In this document: positions 23,293-36,400 of the stretch, one piece after another
How positions within the stretch are numbered: the first letter of the stretch is position 1
Layout of the letters: the number at the start of each line of letters is the position of its first letter
Assembly (NCBI GenBank): GCA_036971715.1
Contig: JAVHJL010000004.1
Location: forward strand, 558,001 to 622,000
Length of the DNA stretch: 64,000 bases
DNA from: Arthrobotrys musiformis
Lineage: Eukaryota > Ascomycota > Orbiliomycetes > Orbiliales > Orbiliaceae
Reading direction: 5' to 3'
Notes under the pieces: generated by a model
Database searches by the model: none
The model's input: only the letters and a program-made list of their open reading frames with translations
What the model was told of the DNA's origin: nothing
Made by a program: the position numbers and the translations under genes

Positions 23293-23856
23293 CGTGAATA
23301 TATGTCTTTGAGTACTATCTATCTAAGCTGCGGTGATGAGACTGATTGAAGTTGTGAAAGTTCTGTTCCGGGTGAAATATTGTCGAAGAAGAAGATTGAT
23401 AAGCCGATTTGGGCACTAGCCGATGCTTTGTGACACGTCTTGGCGCTGTCCAAACCACCACAAAAACAACACCATTTCCTCCATCATATCAACCCGTCAC
23501 TTTGGGGAGGAGAGAGGGGGTTACGAGGTGGGATTGCTCGAGAACGGTCTTGTTTATATCTAGTCTAAAGCAATGCAGGTCCAAAGAGATATAATGCAGA
23601 AACAGCAAGTGTAGAACAAGAATAATGTATCAACCAAAAGGGTATCTCTGCTATATCAAATGCACGCTATTACTTCCAATCTAATCTCCCCCAATACCAA
23701 ACCCCCCTTCGAGCCGAGAACCATGCCTTATAAAATAATAAACCAAAGAATAAAAAGAAAAGGAAGCATCAAATAAACCCTCCGAAATGCAAACAGCCCA
23801 AAAGTCTAGAAAACCAAAAGAAAGGAAGAAGAAGAAAAGAAAAAGACAAAAAGTAA

Positions 23857-26800
23857 TCACTTCAACCCAAACCCCTCACTCTCCCTCACAGCCCTCCACA
23901 GCACCCTCTCCAAAGTCTCTTTGTCCCCCCACGACCAAAGCGTAATACTATTGAAACAAGTCCGAGCAATCGGATACCTCTCCACTCCCTTCTTCCTCCC
24001 ATGCACGCTAGCCGGTCCGCCATAGACGATCTTCAACACCATATTCGCAATCCCCATGGCAGGAATCCTATCACTCCCCGTAATAAACCCTAACAGCTGT
24101 CTCTGCATCTCCGGTGTCGCACTTTCGAACGTCTCCCAGAACCATCTCACAAGGTTTACCTCGTGTGGTGAAGATGTAGACCAATTCTCGTACGTCGCCA
24201 CCGCACGTAACGCCGTAACATCCAACGGCTCGTCCGATCCACGGACCAGGAGCTCGATTTCATCCGGTTGGAAAAGATTCAACGCATTCCCTCCGCATAC
24301 CGTCCAGAACCCTCTCTTGAATGGGTCGAACTGCCGCGCGACGGATGTATCTAACAAATACTGCGCATACAGATCCACGAACTCCCTTCTGTTATCGTTC
24401 GTAACCGGTTTGTCCTCCCCACCGGGTAATAGAGGAACTTGTGTGATCTGCCCGTATCGTTCGACTTCAACTACAAAGTCTCGGCAAAACGTAGCCTCCA
24501 CGTCTCCCTCGAACTCCAACATCTTCCGTAACCCGTTAGCCAGTGCTGGGCGGAATAATGCAAGATCCTCAAGCGCAGAAGTAAACGGTAGTCGAGCGGT
24601 CGGCGACGGCGTCGAAAATTTGCTCGGCGTGCTAACGGGCGAGCTCTGACTCAGCAGCTTCTTGAACACAACCGGCGGCAGCGCAACATCCAGAATCGTA
24701 GAATTGTAGATCGCCATCCCCAGCAGCACCCCGACAAGGAAATACTGCTCCGTAGCTTCGAACGTATGCGGGTTGAAATAGCAATACCTCGAATCCTCAT
24801 CGTATACAAACATCCCTAAACCCCTACATTAGGATCATTCAAACTGACCGAAATCCTAGAAGATCATATTACTCACCATGCCGAGGATCAAAAATATCCC
24901 TAATCAACAACAAGAACCACTCCTTCCTCAACCCACCAATATCAATCCCATCCTCCCCTTCAAACTCAATCTTCAAACCCTTCTTAATATCCCCACCAGC
25001 CCCACCGACACTCTCACTGATCCTCTTCAAACTATCTTCAACAAGGCAGTCCCGCCGAACCCGTAACAAAAGGTATTGACTAAACGTCCTACGTAATCCA
25101 ATACTATTGAAAAACGCTTCGCGCGCCTTAACCTCCATCTGCCTTTTCGCATCGTACTCCAAAATCTGTATCTTGGAGCCCATCGACAGGAGAAACGGGT
25201 ACTGGCAGAAACTGAATTTTCCGGATTTGGACTCCCATTGGTCGTAATCCGCGATCAAATCCGCATAATCCAGCATGCTGTTATAAAAGTCGCTCGTGGG
25301 GATCATGTGGCCCCTCACCAAAGCCTGCTGCCGGGCGCGGTGACCCTCCCCAATGGAATCGTACGCCAACACCTCGGCGTTCGCATTGAACCAATTCTCC
25401 AGATGGCCATCCACCTCCCGCTTCTTAAGCGCTACCGATGTATTGGCAGCCGCAAGCAGAGATAAGACTTTCGACGCAGCTTTGATCTGCCAATCATCCG
25501 CATACACCACCCCTCTAACCCTTTGCGTCGACTCTTGCGTCATATGCTTCCCAAACTGCTTCGTAAGCCTGTAAGTAATAAAACTGCCCGAAAAGTCCAC
25601 CAGTTTCCTAAAATCCGGTTCCTGAAGTCGTGAAAACCACGAGACGAGGAAATGATGCGATTCATTCGGAAGGTTCGACAGAAGTCCTAATATCCTCTTG
25701 ATAATGCTGGAATGCTGTCCGGGTCCACCTCCGTTCGCAGACGCCTTGGCTTGCGGTTTATTCCGTGTTCGTGTCCAATTTCTCATCCGCATCGCCTTTG
25801 ACCTCGACGAGGCCAATTCACCCGCACTAGAAGGGTGCAAAAGCGGACAAACCATGATCACTAACAGCGTTTTGGAATCTTCAGGAGTTTGCAGTGGCTT
25901 TCCCGGCCGTTTCAGCAAATGCTCAACCGCCTTGAGTAGCACCCGTTCAAGATGATCCCGAGCTTCGTCGATATCAGCCTCCAAATCTTCTGCTTCCTCC
26001 CGCGTGAAAGGACGTTTGTTCCCTCCGTTCTCCTCATCGCGGAGATTCCTCGAGCTTGCTTCCTCTAAATGGAACATCTCGGCTGCGATGTGATCCCCAG
26101 CTGAAGATATCGCTTCGTAGAAATCCGCCACTTGCTTCCAATCGATCCAGGGACTTTGCAGTCGTAGTTTTTCCCGTTGTCTCCGCATAGCCCTATCCAT
26201 TGTCGAGGAACTTTTATCCGGTGATCCAGAAAGCTTTGACAGGTCCCCCAGTTCATCCGGCCCTGTTTTGAGAAAAGAGCTCTCAATCGTCGTCCAGCTG
26301 GAGAAAGAGCGTATAATGTACTCCTCCAACGGGCGGAACATCCTCTCTGTCAGTGCTCGCTGCTCCAGCCGTCTAGGAGAGTATGCCATCTCCGGTTTCT
26401 TAGGAGATACACCACCTGGAGAAACCTCAGAGCTAACACTCCTCTTCATACCGGGCGCTCCAGGCCTCTCCGGGACACTAACAGACAGTTGCCTTAGGTG
26501 ACTTGGCGCATTTCCAACATCGCTAGGCCGTCGATTGTGATCTAACCTCCCATCTTCAAAAGCTGGATAAGGCGCCGGTGTCATTAGGTGTGTGTTCCCA
26601 CCGGGCCTCGGCACCTTCCTAGGTCCATTCGAAGCCGCCGAGGATGTAGGGGTGCCACGGGGTGTCTTTCCTTCCACCATAGATTTCCGAGCCCTTAGAA
26701 ACGACTCGATGCAGTTATTGGTGATCGCCCGAGTCCGTTCCACGGTAATTGGCGGTGGTGGAGGGGCCGGTGTCGCTGTCGTTTCGCATTAGTATGAAAT

Positions 26801-27432
26801 GATATCATATACACTTTCAAGGGCCGTAGCACAGAAAGCTTACTATTCTGTTTTCCCTTGCCCTTTTCATCCGTCTTCACCGTCTTTTGAAACGGCACGA
26901 GGTCGTTAATCCCCAAACATACCGTACACCTAAAAACCGTAAGATGACTCGGCCAGCGCACGGTCGAAGCACAGGTCATGCACGGTCCTACTTTCTAAAT
27001 GGCGCTCCCCAACGATATCAGCCCTCCCCTCCGAGTAAAAAAAAGACACAGCTTCGCATCCCAACATTATACTAGAAAACAAATGGACATAAAATTTAAA
27101 AACAGCAAGCGAAAAAGGGAAACGCCACCTACCATCTCAGGCACCGACCCATTGCCTACCCTCCTAACCGCCCCAAAGGGTGTAATATCAACTTTATCCC
27201 CTCCCTGCGGCATACCCTTCCCACTCCCACTGGTTAACCCTCCACTACCGGCACCAGCGCTCCCAGGCGGCACATGACTCTTTGATCTCTGATGACCGTA
27301 TAACGTCGGTACAGATTCGTCCAACTGTGGGAATATGGAATACAATCTTGGCGGTGTCGTGCTTCGTTCCGGAGGGGTGTGAGATGAAGATGAAGCGGAA
27401 GGGGCAAAGAGTTTGGTCGGCCAGCTAGGCAT
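23857..27432 (-). CDS. HECT-domain E3 ubiquitin ligase, Hul4-like (1102 aa)
   Basis: Four exons on the minus strand: 27133-27432, 26844-26994, 24877-26775 and 23857-24815, with introns of 138, 68 and 61 bp. HECT ligases accept ubiquitin on a cysteine and pass it to the substrate. The HECT domain spans about 745-1102, beginning LKIEFEGEDGIDIGG and containing RHGMFVYDEDSRYCYFNP; the active cysteine is Cys1070 in ARTCFNSITLW. The N terminus is low-complexity. The short second exon encodes a CxxC...CxxC pair (Cys105, Cys108, Cys123, Cys126) that looks like a small zinc-binding finger. The middle region (about 270-740) is helical. The overall architecture, with a long N-terminal region and no WW, C2 or RCC1 repeats, suits the Hul4 group. 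Frames were checked through all junctions, and the last codons (ESEGFGLK) fit a standard HECT end. Confidence 0.92.
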
Positions 27433-29948
27433 GATTTAATCTTTCTCTTCCTCTCTCTTCTTTAACCTTGTCAGAGCTGTCGGGGTTTATAAGGTTTTCT
27501 TGCTTTCCTGTAGTATGACAAGGGGTATGGAATAGTCGAGAGCGAGGTTCTAGACTGTACCGTGTGAAGCGAAGTATTGTCTATGATGGAAGGTTGTCGC
27601 AATCGAGATATCGCATGCTCGCAAGATCGATTGGAGAGAAAAGATAGCAAAAAAAAGGTCCGAGGATATGATGCTTTCGTATTTTGAAATTGATTTGGAA
27701 ATGGCCAGGTCCAATTGAAGTCGGAGCCAAAGATCAAAAGTGGGCCCGGGTAGTATTATATAGTAGTATAGAGTACTACACCAAGTCGAGACCAGGCCGA
27801 GTTACCCGTGCGCAATATAATAGCAAATATTGCCCTCTGAAAATAATATAGAAATAAATATAGATATAAAAATAAAATGGAGCAAAAATATCACCCAACC
27901 CAGCTGTTCCTCCTGCTGCTGCTGCTGTTACTGCTGCAAGCCACGAAACTGCCAAAGTAGGCAGTTGACAGAGCAAAGCAGTGCGCGAATGCAGGTTAAC
28001 GTTTCGTTCGTTCGCTGCCGACCAAACCGAAAATATGCTGCAAATGCAAATGCCGTGCAGCCAGCAGCTGGAAGGGGATAAAGAATTGGTCCGGAGACGA
28101 GACGAGACGAGTTATAACCCGAAACCTCCAAAGCATGCACATGCGCAATGCAAGTTGCAAGTCGAAGAATAATACTATAGCCGGTTTTTCGCTATTGTCG
28201 GGTGCACAAGAAAAACCAAATAAATAAATTGGAATCCTCCTTTAATTTTCGGTAGGAAGTCGCAATTCTTCGTGCACGAGATGCCGATAGAGGACTGGCT
28301 ATAAACCGCACGGGTGTGAAAATTAAATGGCGAAAATGCTCGAGGTTCGACTTTGTTTGAATCAAAGCTGGTCGGTTGCAAGGTGATTCGAGATTGTAGT
28401 TAGGACTTAGCTTAGCCCCAAACAGCTGGCAGTGCAGTAGCAGGTATATTATTTTGTTCGTCCGTCCAAACTGTACCCCTGACCTCTTTCTCTCTTTGAT
28501 CCGATCTGATGTGAATACCTGAGCTCGGGCTGCAAATGCAAATAAAACCAACGACGAGGCCAGGCAGTGATTGAACGATGGCTTAGAAGAAGACGAGAAG
28601 GATGGAGAGAAGAGGATAAGTGTTTGAAAGATTAATTAAGAATAGGAAGACGGGAGATGATCAGGAGAGAGGATCGATCTCCCCACGAGTTATAGTATAG
28701 CAAAGCAAAGCAAAGCAAATACAGCAATTGCACATGCACATGCACGAATGCTCAGGGATACCTGCACAGCTACCCAGACCGACGATATCAACATTCAGCT
28801 GTTGATGGTTAGTCAGACTCCGCCGTCATATAGAAGAGTGAAAAATAGTAGAAGGTATGTAATAAAGCGCAGCAGGTGGTTGGGACGCACTCACTTACTT
28901 ATCTCTCGAGACCTTGTTACGTTAGGTAGGTTAGCAGAGCTGGTTTGCATGTTTGACCTGACATGATCACCACCAAACGGCGTATCATCTGTGCCCCCCG
29001 TGAGGACGGTCACCGTCAAACCAGCAGTGCGAACGTGACCCCGGTATACCTTCTAGCTCTCCCTTTCTCGCTTGCTTTTGGTTAGCAGCTGTAAGTATGT
29101 ACTCTGTGGGAGGTACCTCGAGTATGGGATTTTGAAGATTTGGGTTTGGCAGGCAGGGTGCACGTAGTATGCTCAGTCCAGGTACCCACTCTCGCTCGTA
29201 CCCAGCCAGGGTCCCATTCTTGGCGCCCACCCGCACTCGCATACATACAGACCAAATCGATATTAGACTACGGATATCAGGTTACATTCGCATTCCCTTG
29301 AATTCACCTCTGCTAGCTAACTAATGGATGAGTAAACACCGTCCTTTTACAATCAATACTCCGGTGCTGGATATAAGTAACTATAGAAGGGCTAGAGAGG
29401 ACCCAACGTTGCGTCCGGGCTTGTTTCAGCGGTCTTGGCTCGAACTACCCCGAGCCGAAAAAGAATCCCTTGCATTTGGTGTACATACTTGCGGGCGTGC
29501 TTCCTTAGGTAATAGACCTCGGGGAAGGTATGTATCTTAAAGACCGTTTCGAATATATGTGATGTGGGGACTGGAATGGAATGATAGCGATAGCAAAGAA
29601 AGAAAGAGGTCGATTGTTTTCATCACAATGCCCTCCTCTTTTGAAAACTACCTACTGTAGTACTAGTGCGTACATGTACATGTAGTATAGTATAGTGTAA
29701 TTGTATCGACAGCTATGAAGCAGTGTCGAACAAACTCCATGATGGCAATATCAACGGAAGAATTCGACCCAAAACCCCTTCCCGTTCCCCCATATATAAA
29801 ACAAAGAGTCATGAAAACGGCCGTAGGCCCCACGCACGGAACAGTTAAAAGATAATAATACTAAAAGTGAAAGGAAAAAAATTGTGAATTAATGGCTCGA
29901 AGCAAGGAATAAACATTAAACACCACCAGAAACAATTCACCCAGCAGT
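27433..29948. other. 2.5-kb intergenic region
   Basis: No supported gene. It carries the promoter of the HECT ligase and the 3' flank of eL15. It contains pentamer CAAAG repeats near 28.70 kb, CTGCTG units near 27.91 kb and several ACATGCA-type palindromes. Open frames are below 120 codons and unrecognised. Confidence 0.4.
28701..28719. repeat. CAAAG pentamer repeat
   Basis: Four tandem CAAAG-type units, directly visible, in the intergenic region between the HECT ligase and eL15 genes. Confidence 0.6.
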
Positions 29949-30880
29949 CTAATGTCTGTATCTCCAGAGAGAGAGGGTGTTCTGGCGCTTCCAGGTCTTT
30001 CTCCTGCCAGCCTTGGTGTTGTTGTATCTGTGGCCCTTGTTGATACCTCTGCTCTTCTTGCCGGTAGCGGTGAGACCACGGCTCTCGCGGTGCTTGTGGA
30101 CTGGGTTGACGATCCAGTTGATGCGGGCATCGCGACGGATGGCCTTGTGCTGGGGGTCGACGAGGATGACCTCGTAGTACTTGTAGGTACTGTTCAAAAA
30201 AAGTTCATATTAGTCCTCCCTTCCTCCACAAATATTGATAACTCCACAGGGAACAAAGAGCACATACGAGTCCTGGTTGATCCAGTAAGAGTTGAGAACA
30301 CGCAAGTTGGCGCATCGTCGGCCAACACGCTCCTCAGCGGTGGACTTGAGAGATCGCTGGTACTTCAATTGGTTCACACCCTGGTTGGTGGGCTTGCCAT
30401 AAGTAGCACCCTTTGGAACTGGCCTCTTGCGACCTCCACGACGGACACGGATACGGTAGATGACATATCCCTGCTTAGCCTTGTATCCGAGACGGCGAGC
30501 CTTGTCTGGGCGAGATGGGCGAGAGGCACGATGGATGACCGCTGTTTATCGAAAGGAATCCGAACCCGTCAGTATATCTGTTTTTGCTTTACTTAAAACC
30601 ATTCGACGACAGTATCCCTCTCCAAGCCCTTAGAAAGCCAAAGCAATCTCCAAACTCCCTCGAAGACCAAAAAGAAAATAGCCTCCAGCGAGAGCTTGCA
30701 TGACCCTCAATCATCCCATAGGGCTCAAAGAGAGAGACGCTGCCGCGAATTTGAAATGCTTTATCATAGGAAAGCAATACCTAGGTTTCTGTAGTGCCAG
30801 CATCGAACACGGAGAAGGAATTGCAGTACATCAGACTGCTTCTTCTTCTGAAGTTCTTCGATGTATTTAAGAGCACCCAT
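29949..30880 (-). CDS. RPL15: 60S ribosomal protein eL15 (204 aa)
   Basis: Three exons on the minus strand: 30781-30880, 30268-30541 and 29949-30189. The introns are 239 bp (GTATTG donor) and 78 bp (GTATGT donor). eL15 is a core protein of the large ribosomal subunit. The sequence matches the family throughout: [17 protein letters not shown] at the start, [39 protein letters not shown] in the middle and [16 protein letters not shown] near the end. The length is within one residue of usual fungal eL15. The long first intron close to the start codon is typical of ribosomal protein genes. Small differences from the consensus (for example HYRN in place of ELRQ before the first junction) do not affect the call. 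Confidence 0.96.
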
Positions 30881-31386
30881 CTATACATCATCCCCAACTC
30901 AATTAGCCTCCCATCATATATCACCACAGACGGCATCGATCTAGCCTCCTCCAATTGATCGAGAGCAGAACGGAACGGACGAACCTTGGTCGTATATTTG
31001 GGATGTCGAGGGGGGTATTTGTCGAATCGTGAGGTCGGAGTTGTCGGTAGGTTGTCGTGATGTCTTCACAGGAAAAAACCTTCAAAGCAAAAGGGAAGGG
31101 ACTTTCTGTGGAACAATTTCCATCTGCCAGACTTTGGTGGAGAGGGCTCCAAACCCTCGGCTATTTATCCCATTCGGGTTGTCTGCCGAGGGAGGTAATA
31201 CATAGAAGTCAAACGTTTCGGCTCGACAACACAGCAACACATATCCTTCCAGTCACTGATTCGAGAGAGCAGAAATACAACAATAACACATTTCTTGCCA
31301 ATAACCATTGATCTTCGGATCCCCCTGCTATATATTGCGTTTTTTTTGCCCTCAAGTCGCCATTGATATCAAGAACCACCAAAACC

Positions 31387-32139
31387 ATGGTTTGGGGTTA
31401 CAAAAACCAAACACCAGCTCCGTTTCATTCCTCCTCTAGTTCTCGGGTCGCCGAAGCGATATTTTTCAAAAACGGGGATACAAAATCATGGGGGGGAAAT
31501 AGTGAGTATATACGTATATCCAAGCCCAGATTGGTGAGTATGGCCTAAGAGCATAAGTTTGTCTAACCGCTCCTGAAGGAAAATTAAGCAAAAAGAAAGG
31601 TGCAAGGCCCGAAAGTCCTGCAGGGACCTCAAGAAAAGGCCCTCTTTCCTTCTCGAGGAAGAATACGGAGACTCTAGCGCAATTGAGGTACCGATTTATA
31701 ATCTAGACGATGGCGCGGTAGATAGGCTCTGAGACGCTTTTGAAAATCGCCTGAAGCTGCCAATTAATAGCGGAGATGAAAGTCCCTCCGAATCCTATGG
31801 TATGTAATACTTATGAATGAATCGAATCAATCGATTGGGTTCGTATTAACCTTTGTGCAACTAGGTAGATATGAGACAGAGTTGGGAGGCGTTCGCGGAC
31901 ATGCACGCACAAAATTAAACTTACATACCAAAACTCACTGTGGTCTGGGTACGAGACAAATCAAAATTCAAAAATCAAAAATAATACCTATCTGCCCAGT
32001 TATGGATAGTTGTGATGCGTATGGGTAAGAAGATTTCCTGGATGGTAAATTAATTTTCATATAGATCTATAGAGCTATTGCTAACGACATGGTAGGTCCT
32101 GGAGGATATAGAATTAGTGGCGCAAGCCCTCGATCGTAG
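31387..32139 (+). pseudogene. Probable broken four-exon gene with in-frame TGA
   Basis: A gene-like structure starts at ATG 31387 (MVWGYKNQTPAPFHSSS). Reading exons 31387-31533, 31589-31799, 31865-32024 and 32073-32139 gives good GT-AG signals (GTGAGT, GTATGT and GTAAGA donors) and protein-like sequence through each junction, except for a TGA at 31730-31732 inside exon 2 (VDRL, stop, DAFENRLKL). The second exon is rich in Lys/Arg/Cys (ERCKARKSCRDLKKR) and then acidic; exon 3 includes KTHCGLG and PICPVMDSCDAYG. I do not recognise the family. It could be a pseudogene, carry a sequencing error, or have a different structure; the last exon boundary is the least certain part. No intron of normal size would remove the TGA. 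Confidence 0.35.
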
Positions 32140-32250
32140 ATTGAAGGCTTTTTTCGAACAAGAAATACTATGCTTCATTGGGGGCTTCGCCATAAGAGCA
32201 AAGGGAGGTGTACGGAATACTAAAGTTAGAATCTGCCAACTCCGCCAAAT

Positions 32251-32442
32251 TTAGAAGCTAAAGTCAAGCCCGTCGTCTAACACATGAGTATGTAGGATAT
32301 CGATATTGATATCTCGGAGCCCCAGCATATGGCCCAAGTTGAGGCCAGAATTCAGTAAGGCCCTTTCATCATCGCCAAGAAAGTGGAAAGAGGGTTCAAC
32401 GCCGAGGACAGATCGACCGGCATCAAAATTCAGGGGGGTTGT
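32251..32442 (-). pseudogene. Coding-like relic with no start
   Basis: On the minus strand an open frame of about 62 codons reads like protein (FDAGRSVLGVEPSFHFLGDD and then LRDINIDILHTHVLDDGLDF) and ends at a TAA on 32251-32253. It is preceded by in-frame stops and has no AG acceptor before the coding-like part, so no start or upstream exon can be assigned. It lies tail-to-tail with the broken gene on the plus strand. A decayed gene end is the simplest reading. Confidence 0.25.
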
Positions 32443-32571
32443 AGCCAGAGAAGAGTTATCATTAGTTAGTTAGAGATTCTTCCTTTCAGTATAATCGTAC
32501 AGATAGACTCCCCATACCCCATTAGGACCATGTATATTATATAAGCATATATATATTATATCAATCGGCAA

Positions 32572-33480
32572 CTAAACCTCCCTCCTCAGCCTCCTCACCG
32601 CCCCATCCACCAACCACCTCGCATAAACCTCATGTAACCAAACATACACCGCCGGCATCCCCTTCCCATCCTCCCCCTTCTCTCTATCCAACCTATTAAC
32701 CCTTTCCATATCAATCACACACCCAAACCTCACCAAAACCTCCCCCTTCTCCTTCCCCCCTTCCTCCTCAATAACCTCAAAACAATGTCTCCCACCGCTG
32801 ATATGCCTCCACGGCGCCCCATACTTCGCCAAAACCTCCCACAGGTGAGTAGGATAATCCGGCAGGTCGTACGATACTATCGCCCTCCCAAGTAGTCTCC
32901 CTTCCACCCCGTCTTTCGACTCCGACAGTATCTCCGATGACTCCTCCACCGATGTAACATTAAAAACCCCATGCGCAAGTTCTTGACCAACATATACCTT
33001 CTCTTCACCCCTGTCACCGGTTTTAAACCCATTCCCCGTGAGGATACCAATGCCAATAGCTTCAAGACCCAACGTCGGTGTGCAGAATAACGCCGACGTC
33101 CACACTTCTATCGGTGTTTTCCTGTGCACTGTCGCATCTTTCACCTGCGGGGATAGAGATTTGTAGGGTACCCGTGAAGTGAACCAGTGGCCGTATAACT
33201 GCTTAAACCTCGCGTCATCTTTGGATTTATACACCGGATGCGAGCGGTCGATGTCTGTGGTGGGGTATTGATACAACAGACGGGCGAAGGTGGTGGTGAG
33301 ATATATTATCGGAGAACTGATGAGGAGGAGGAAGATGGAGCGGTGAGGGGAGAGCGATAGGGGTTTTGAGAATGTACTGTAGGTTCTACTAGTCGTTTGG
33401 AGGGTTATTAGAGTAGATGAGAGCCTGGTTATCAGAGGCGTTGATGATATGAGTCTCGTTAGGATTATGGGGAGAGTCAT
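32572..33480 (-). CDS. Unrecognised fungal protein with one membrane segment (302 aa)
   Basis: A single-exon gene on the minus strand starting at ATG 33480. I do not recognise the family. The first 45 residues are Ser/Thr-rich and hydrophobic with few acids, which could be a mitochondrial or ER targeting region. A probable transmembrane helix follows at about 47-66 (FLLLISSPIIYLTTTFARLL). The remaining 230 residues look like a folded alpha/beta domain with conserved-looking aromatics: GHWFTSRVPYKSL, VWTSALFCTP, YGAPWRHISGGRH and a C-terminal VYVWLHEVYARWLV helix. The sequence has normal coding character and no sign of decay, so it is probably a real gene. The final codons lie in a C-rich, strongly biased stretch. 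Confidence 0.75.
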   Translation of the reverse strand: MTLPIILTRLISSTPLITRLSSTLITLQTTSRTYSTFSKPLSLSPHRSIFLLLISSPIIYLTTTFARLLYQYPTTDIDRSHPVYKSKDDARFKQLYGHWFTSRVPYKSLSPQVKDATVHRKTPIEVWTSALFCTPTLGLEAIGIGILTGNGFKTGDRGEEKVYVGQELAHGVFNVTSVEESSEILSESKDGVEGRLLGRAIVSYDLPDYPTHLWEVLAKYGAPWRHISGGRHCFEVIEEEGGKEKGEVLVRFGCVIDMERVNRLDREKGEDGKGMPAVYVWLHEVYARWLVDGAVRRLRREV

Positions 33481-36400
33481 TTCTGGGGTTCGTGATTAGA
33501 GCGTGTTGTAGATGTTGTAGTTTCTTTCTATGAGAGTCTCGAAGTTACACAGGTGTATAAAAGAATATCTAAAAACCGAAATACATACATACTTCCACGA
33601 GTTTCATCCCAAGCATCAGCTCTTTTATAGCTTCCCTAAAATTAAAAATAGCTTTGACCCCCAAGCGCAAAGAGTCATGATGTCAAAGTTCGCCAGGAAC
33701 CGGGTCAGCCATCTGCATATTCCCGCGCGCCCGAATCGAATCCTGGGAATCGGAGCATATCGGACCATTTAGTGCATCCGTCAAACGCCCAATATAGAAA
33801 GAAACCCTTTCGCTTTGATCCAAACTTTATTTTCACAACCACGAAGTCTGAGCTGAGGGTCTTCTGACATTTTGAGTTTATGGAATTTGGTGATGGTTAT
33901 GTAAGTGGCGTGCTTGGCTGTTAAAATGTTCGTTTGCGGTACTGAAGAGCTCGATCAGGTTGGGGGTTTAAGTTAAGAGGTTCGATTGGAATTCCACAGC
34001 TTCGACTCTCACAAAGTAATTTGGTATCCCCAACTTGTAGCCGCCCCTAAAGTTTTATTAATAGCAGAAGGATAGTTATTTGAACTGAATAGTAAAAAAA
34101 ATTTGGTAACCGATATCGCGATTCTAGTCAGGGGCCCTGGCTGTCAAGCCTTGTAAGGCTAGACAACTCCATGCAATTTGGCCGTTGCATGCGACGTGGA
34201 TCAGAAACGACCTCAGGCGACCAAAAAATCGAATTGGTGAAACTCACGATAGACCACTAATTCTTATACAATTTATGTATATAGGTATATACGAACATTC
34301 GAACAGCCAAACTATAAAATTCATCATTGACACGGTTAAAATTTGTTAAATGTGCAACAAGGCTACCAGTTTGTGTGTTGAAATGTCTAGAGTCAGTCTT
34401 TGATCGTGGCTTTGCATTGAGCACTTCTGTGTTCCGGACACCCAACTTCCTACCCTATTAGTATATGACAGATGCTTCACAATAATACAACTAGGTATAT
34501 TCTAGGAATTTTGAGTACAATATCGGCGTGACCTGGTCTCGTACCCAGGCGTGACCTCGAATTCGCGAATAATGATCTTGACCGCCCATGGCCCAGTCAG
34601 CTAGCTGTAGACTGAGCATGCGAACAAATTTAAACGTTTAGACTTTTTTCATGAATATTCTAATCTGTACGTGTATACACACTCCTAGAAGCACAGGGTT
34701 ACTCAGAAGCGCCAATACCGTAATTACCAGCTATCATTATGAGTGGATTCAGGACTAGGTTGGAGTGGAGCATTCCAGCTACATATACAGACCCGATTCA
34801 CTTACACCCGATGTGTAATATTAGATTTGCAAATCGGGCGAAGTTACTGCCTTAGTACGTTTACCATTTTCTCGTACCCGTAAGCTTTACCCCCCTAAGT
34901 AGTATTCTATAATGTAATATATTATTGGACAGTGGTCTTTGGAATACCGTAGCAAGTCAATATTCTGTTGAACAATATATTATTGATAATATTGGCATTC
35001 TGCTATGTCTATCAATAATAATTATCAGACTTCAACTCGGGTGTTGGGTAGAGCTGGCCTCGAACTCGGGCGTTGCAAGAGTAAAACTGTTAATATTTAT
35101 ATACATATAAACCTTTGTGGCCTGTCGTACCGATTCGGGCTCGCTAGTCCTAGATCTAATAATCCGTGGTAGCTAAGCTATATAATTCGTAGAAATACTG
35201 GCTGACATGTTGTGAAATAATTGCGGCCGAATCAAGTACGATTTCAAGTTAAAAATACTGCAACTACCGAAAATGATATCATGACGTATATCACAGCTTA
35301 GCCAACCCTGGTATACTAGACAATATCGATATATCACAGCATCCCGGCCAGCTTATTATAATATTATAAAATTTTAAAAATGAAGGGCAAATTTGGAGCA
35401 TGCGAGGGCAGTGTTCACCCGGGCAGGATGGCATAATTCAGGTACACACTAGAGCTCCTCTTCAGACCCATTTGCCTCTTCGGGTCGACTCTATATCTAA
35501 AACTGGATACCGGTATTGATACACGTTTAAATTGGCGGTATCAGTCTGCAGATATACAGAATTGATCACGTTGAGGATTCTAGCGACAGGACAGGACTAA
35601 ATTTATAAAGCCACATATAGCACGCTGAATTCATGAATTTAGATAACTAGCATTTAGTGATTAACCCATCTGATCAGATTGGAGAGCTTATCTACCTATT
35701 ATACCCCTAGATACTCATGTCTGCAAATCCGATATACAGGAATAAGAAATATATTAATAGTGAACTAGTACAAATATTTATACGAGTTTTAAATTGTGAC
35801 CGCTCGATTCATAGGGACCAGTCGACCGCAGACAGACACAGAGAGAGATCGACGTCTACGTATCTCCGTAAGATATTGAGGTAGCCTCGATTTATGAGCC
35901 CGGAATCGTATCCCCGGATTTGGTGCAGGAGGGGACAGGGTCATGTCACAGAATTAATTCCTTGAGATATCAACTCGAACGGCAGAAACCAGAAGAGCCC
36001 CATAAGCATGTACGACCACACGGCCAATCAATTATACTTCTATCAATCGCGATATTAAAATTTTTAACGATTGCAAGATTTTGATCACGTTGGTCTCGCG
36101 CCTAGAGCGCAAAAACGATAGTAGACCTTTTGAAACAATCTCTCGCTCAGAACACAATACATCGATTGGCATAATAAATATCAATCAATTAACTAAAATA
36201 GTACAGTAGAATTTCCACATGAATGCCCGGGTATGGGGTTGATAAGACTAGTCGGCCGACAACTTGGAAATTAATCACCCTCTAACTTCAGGACCATTCC
36301 CCTGTAAACATGTATGCCTTTGATCCCCCAGTATCGCATGAAATACACATACGGCCATGCCGGTCTCATATAAATTTAGCTACCGTTAATGTTGGGCATG

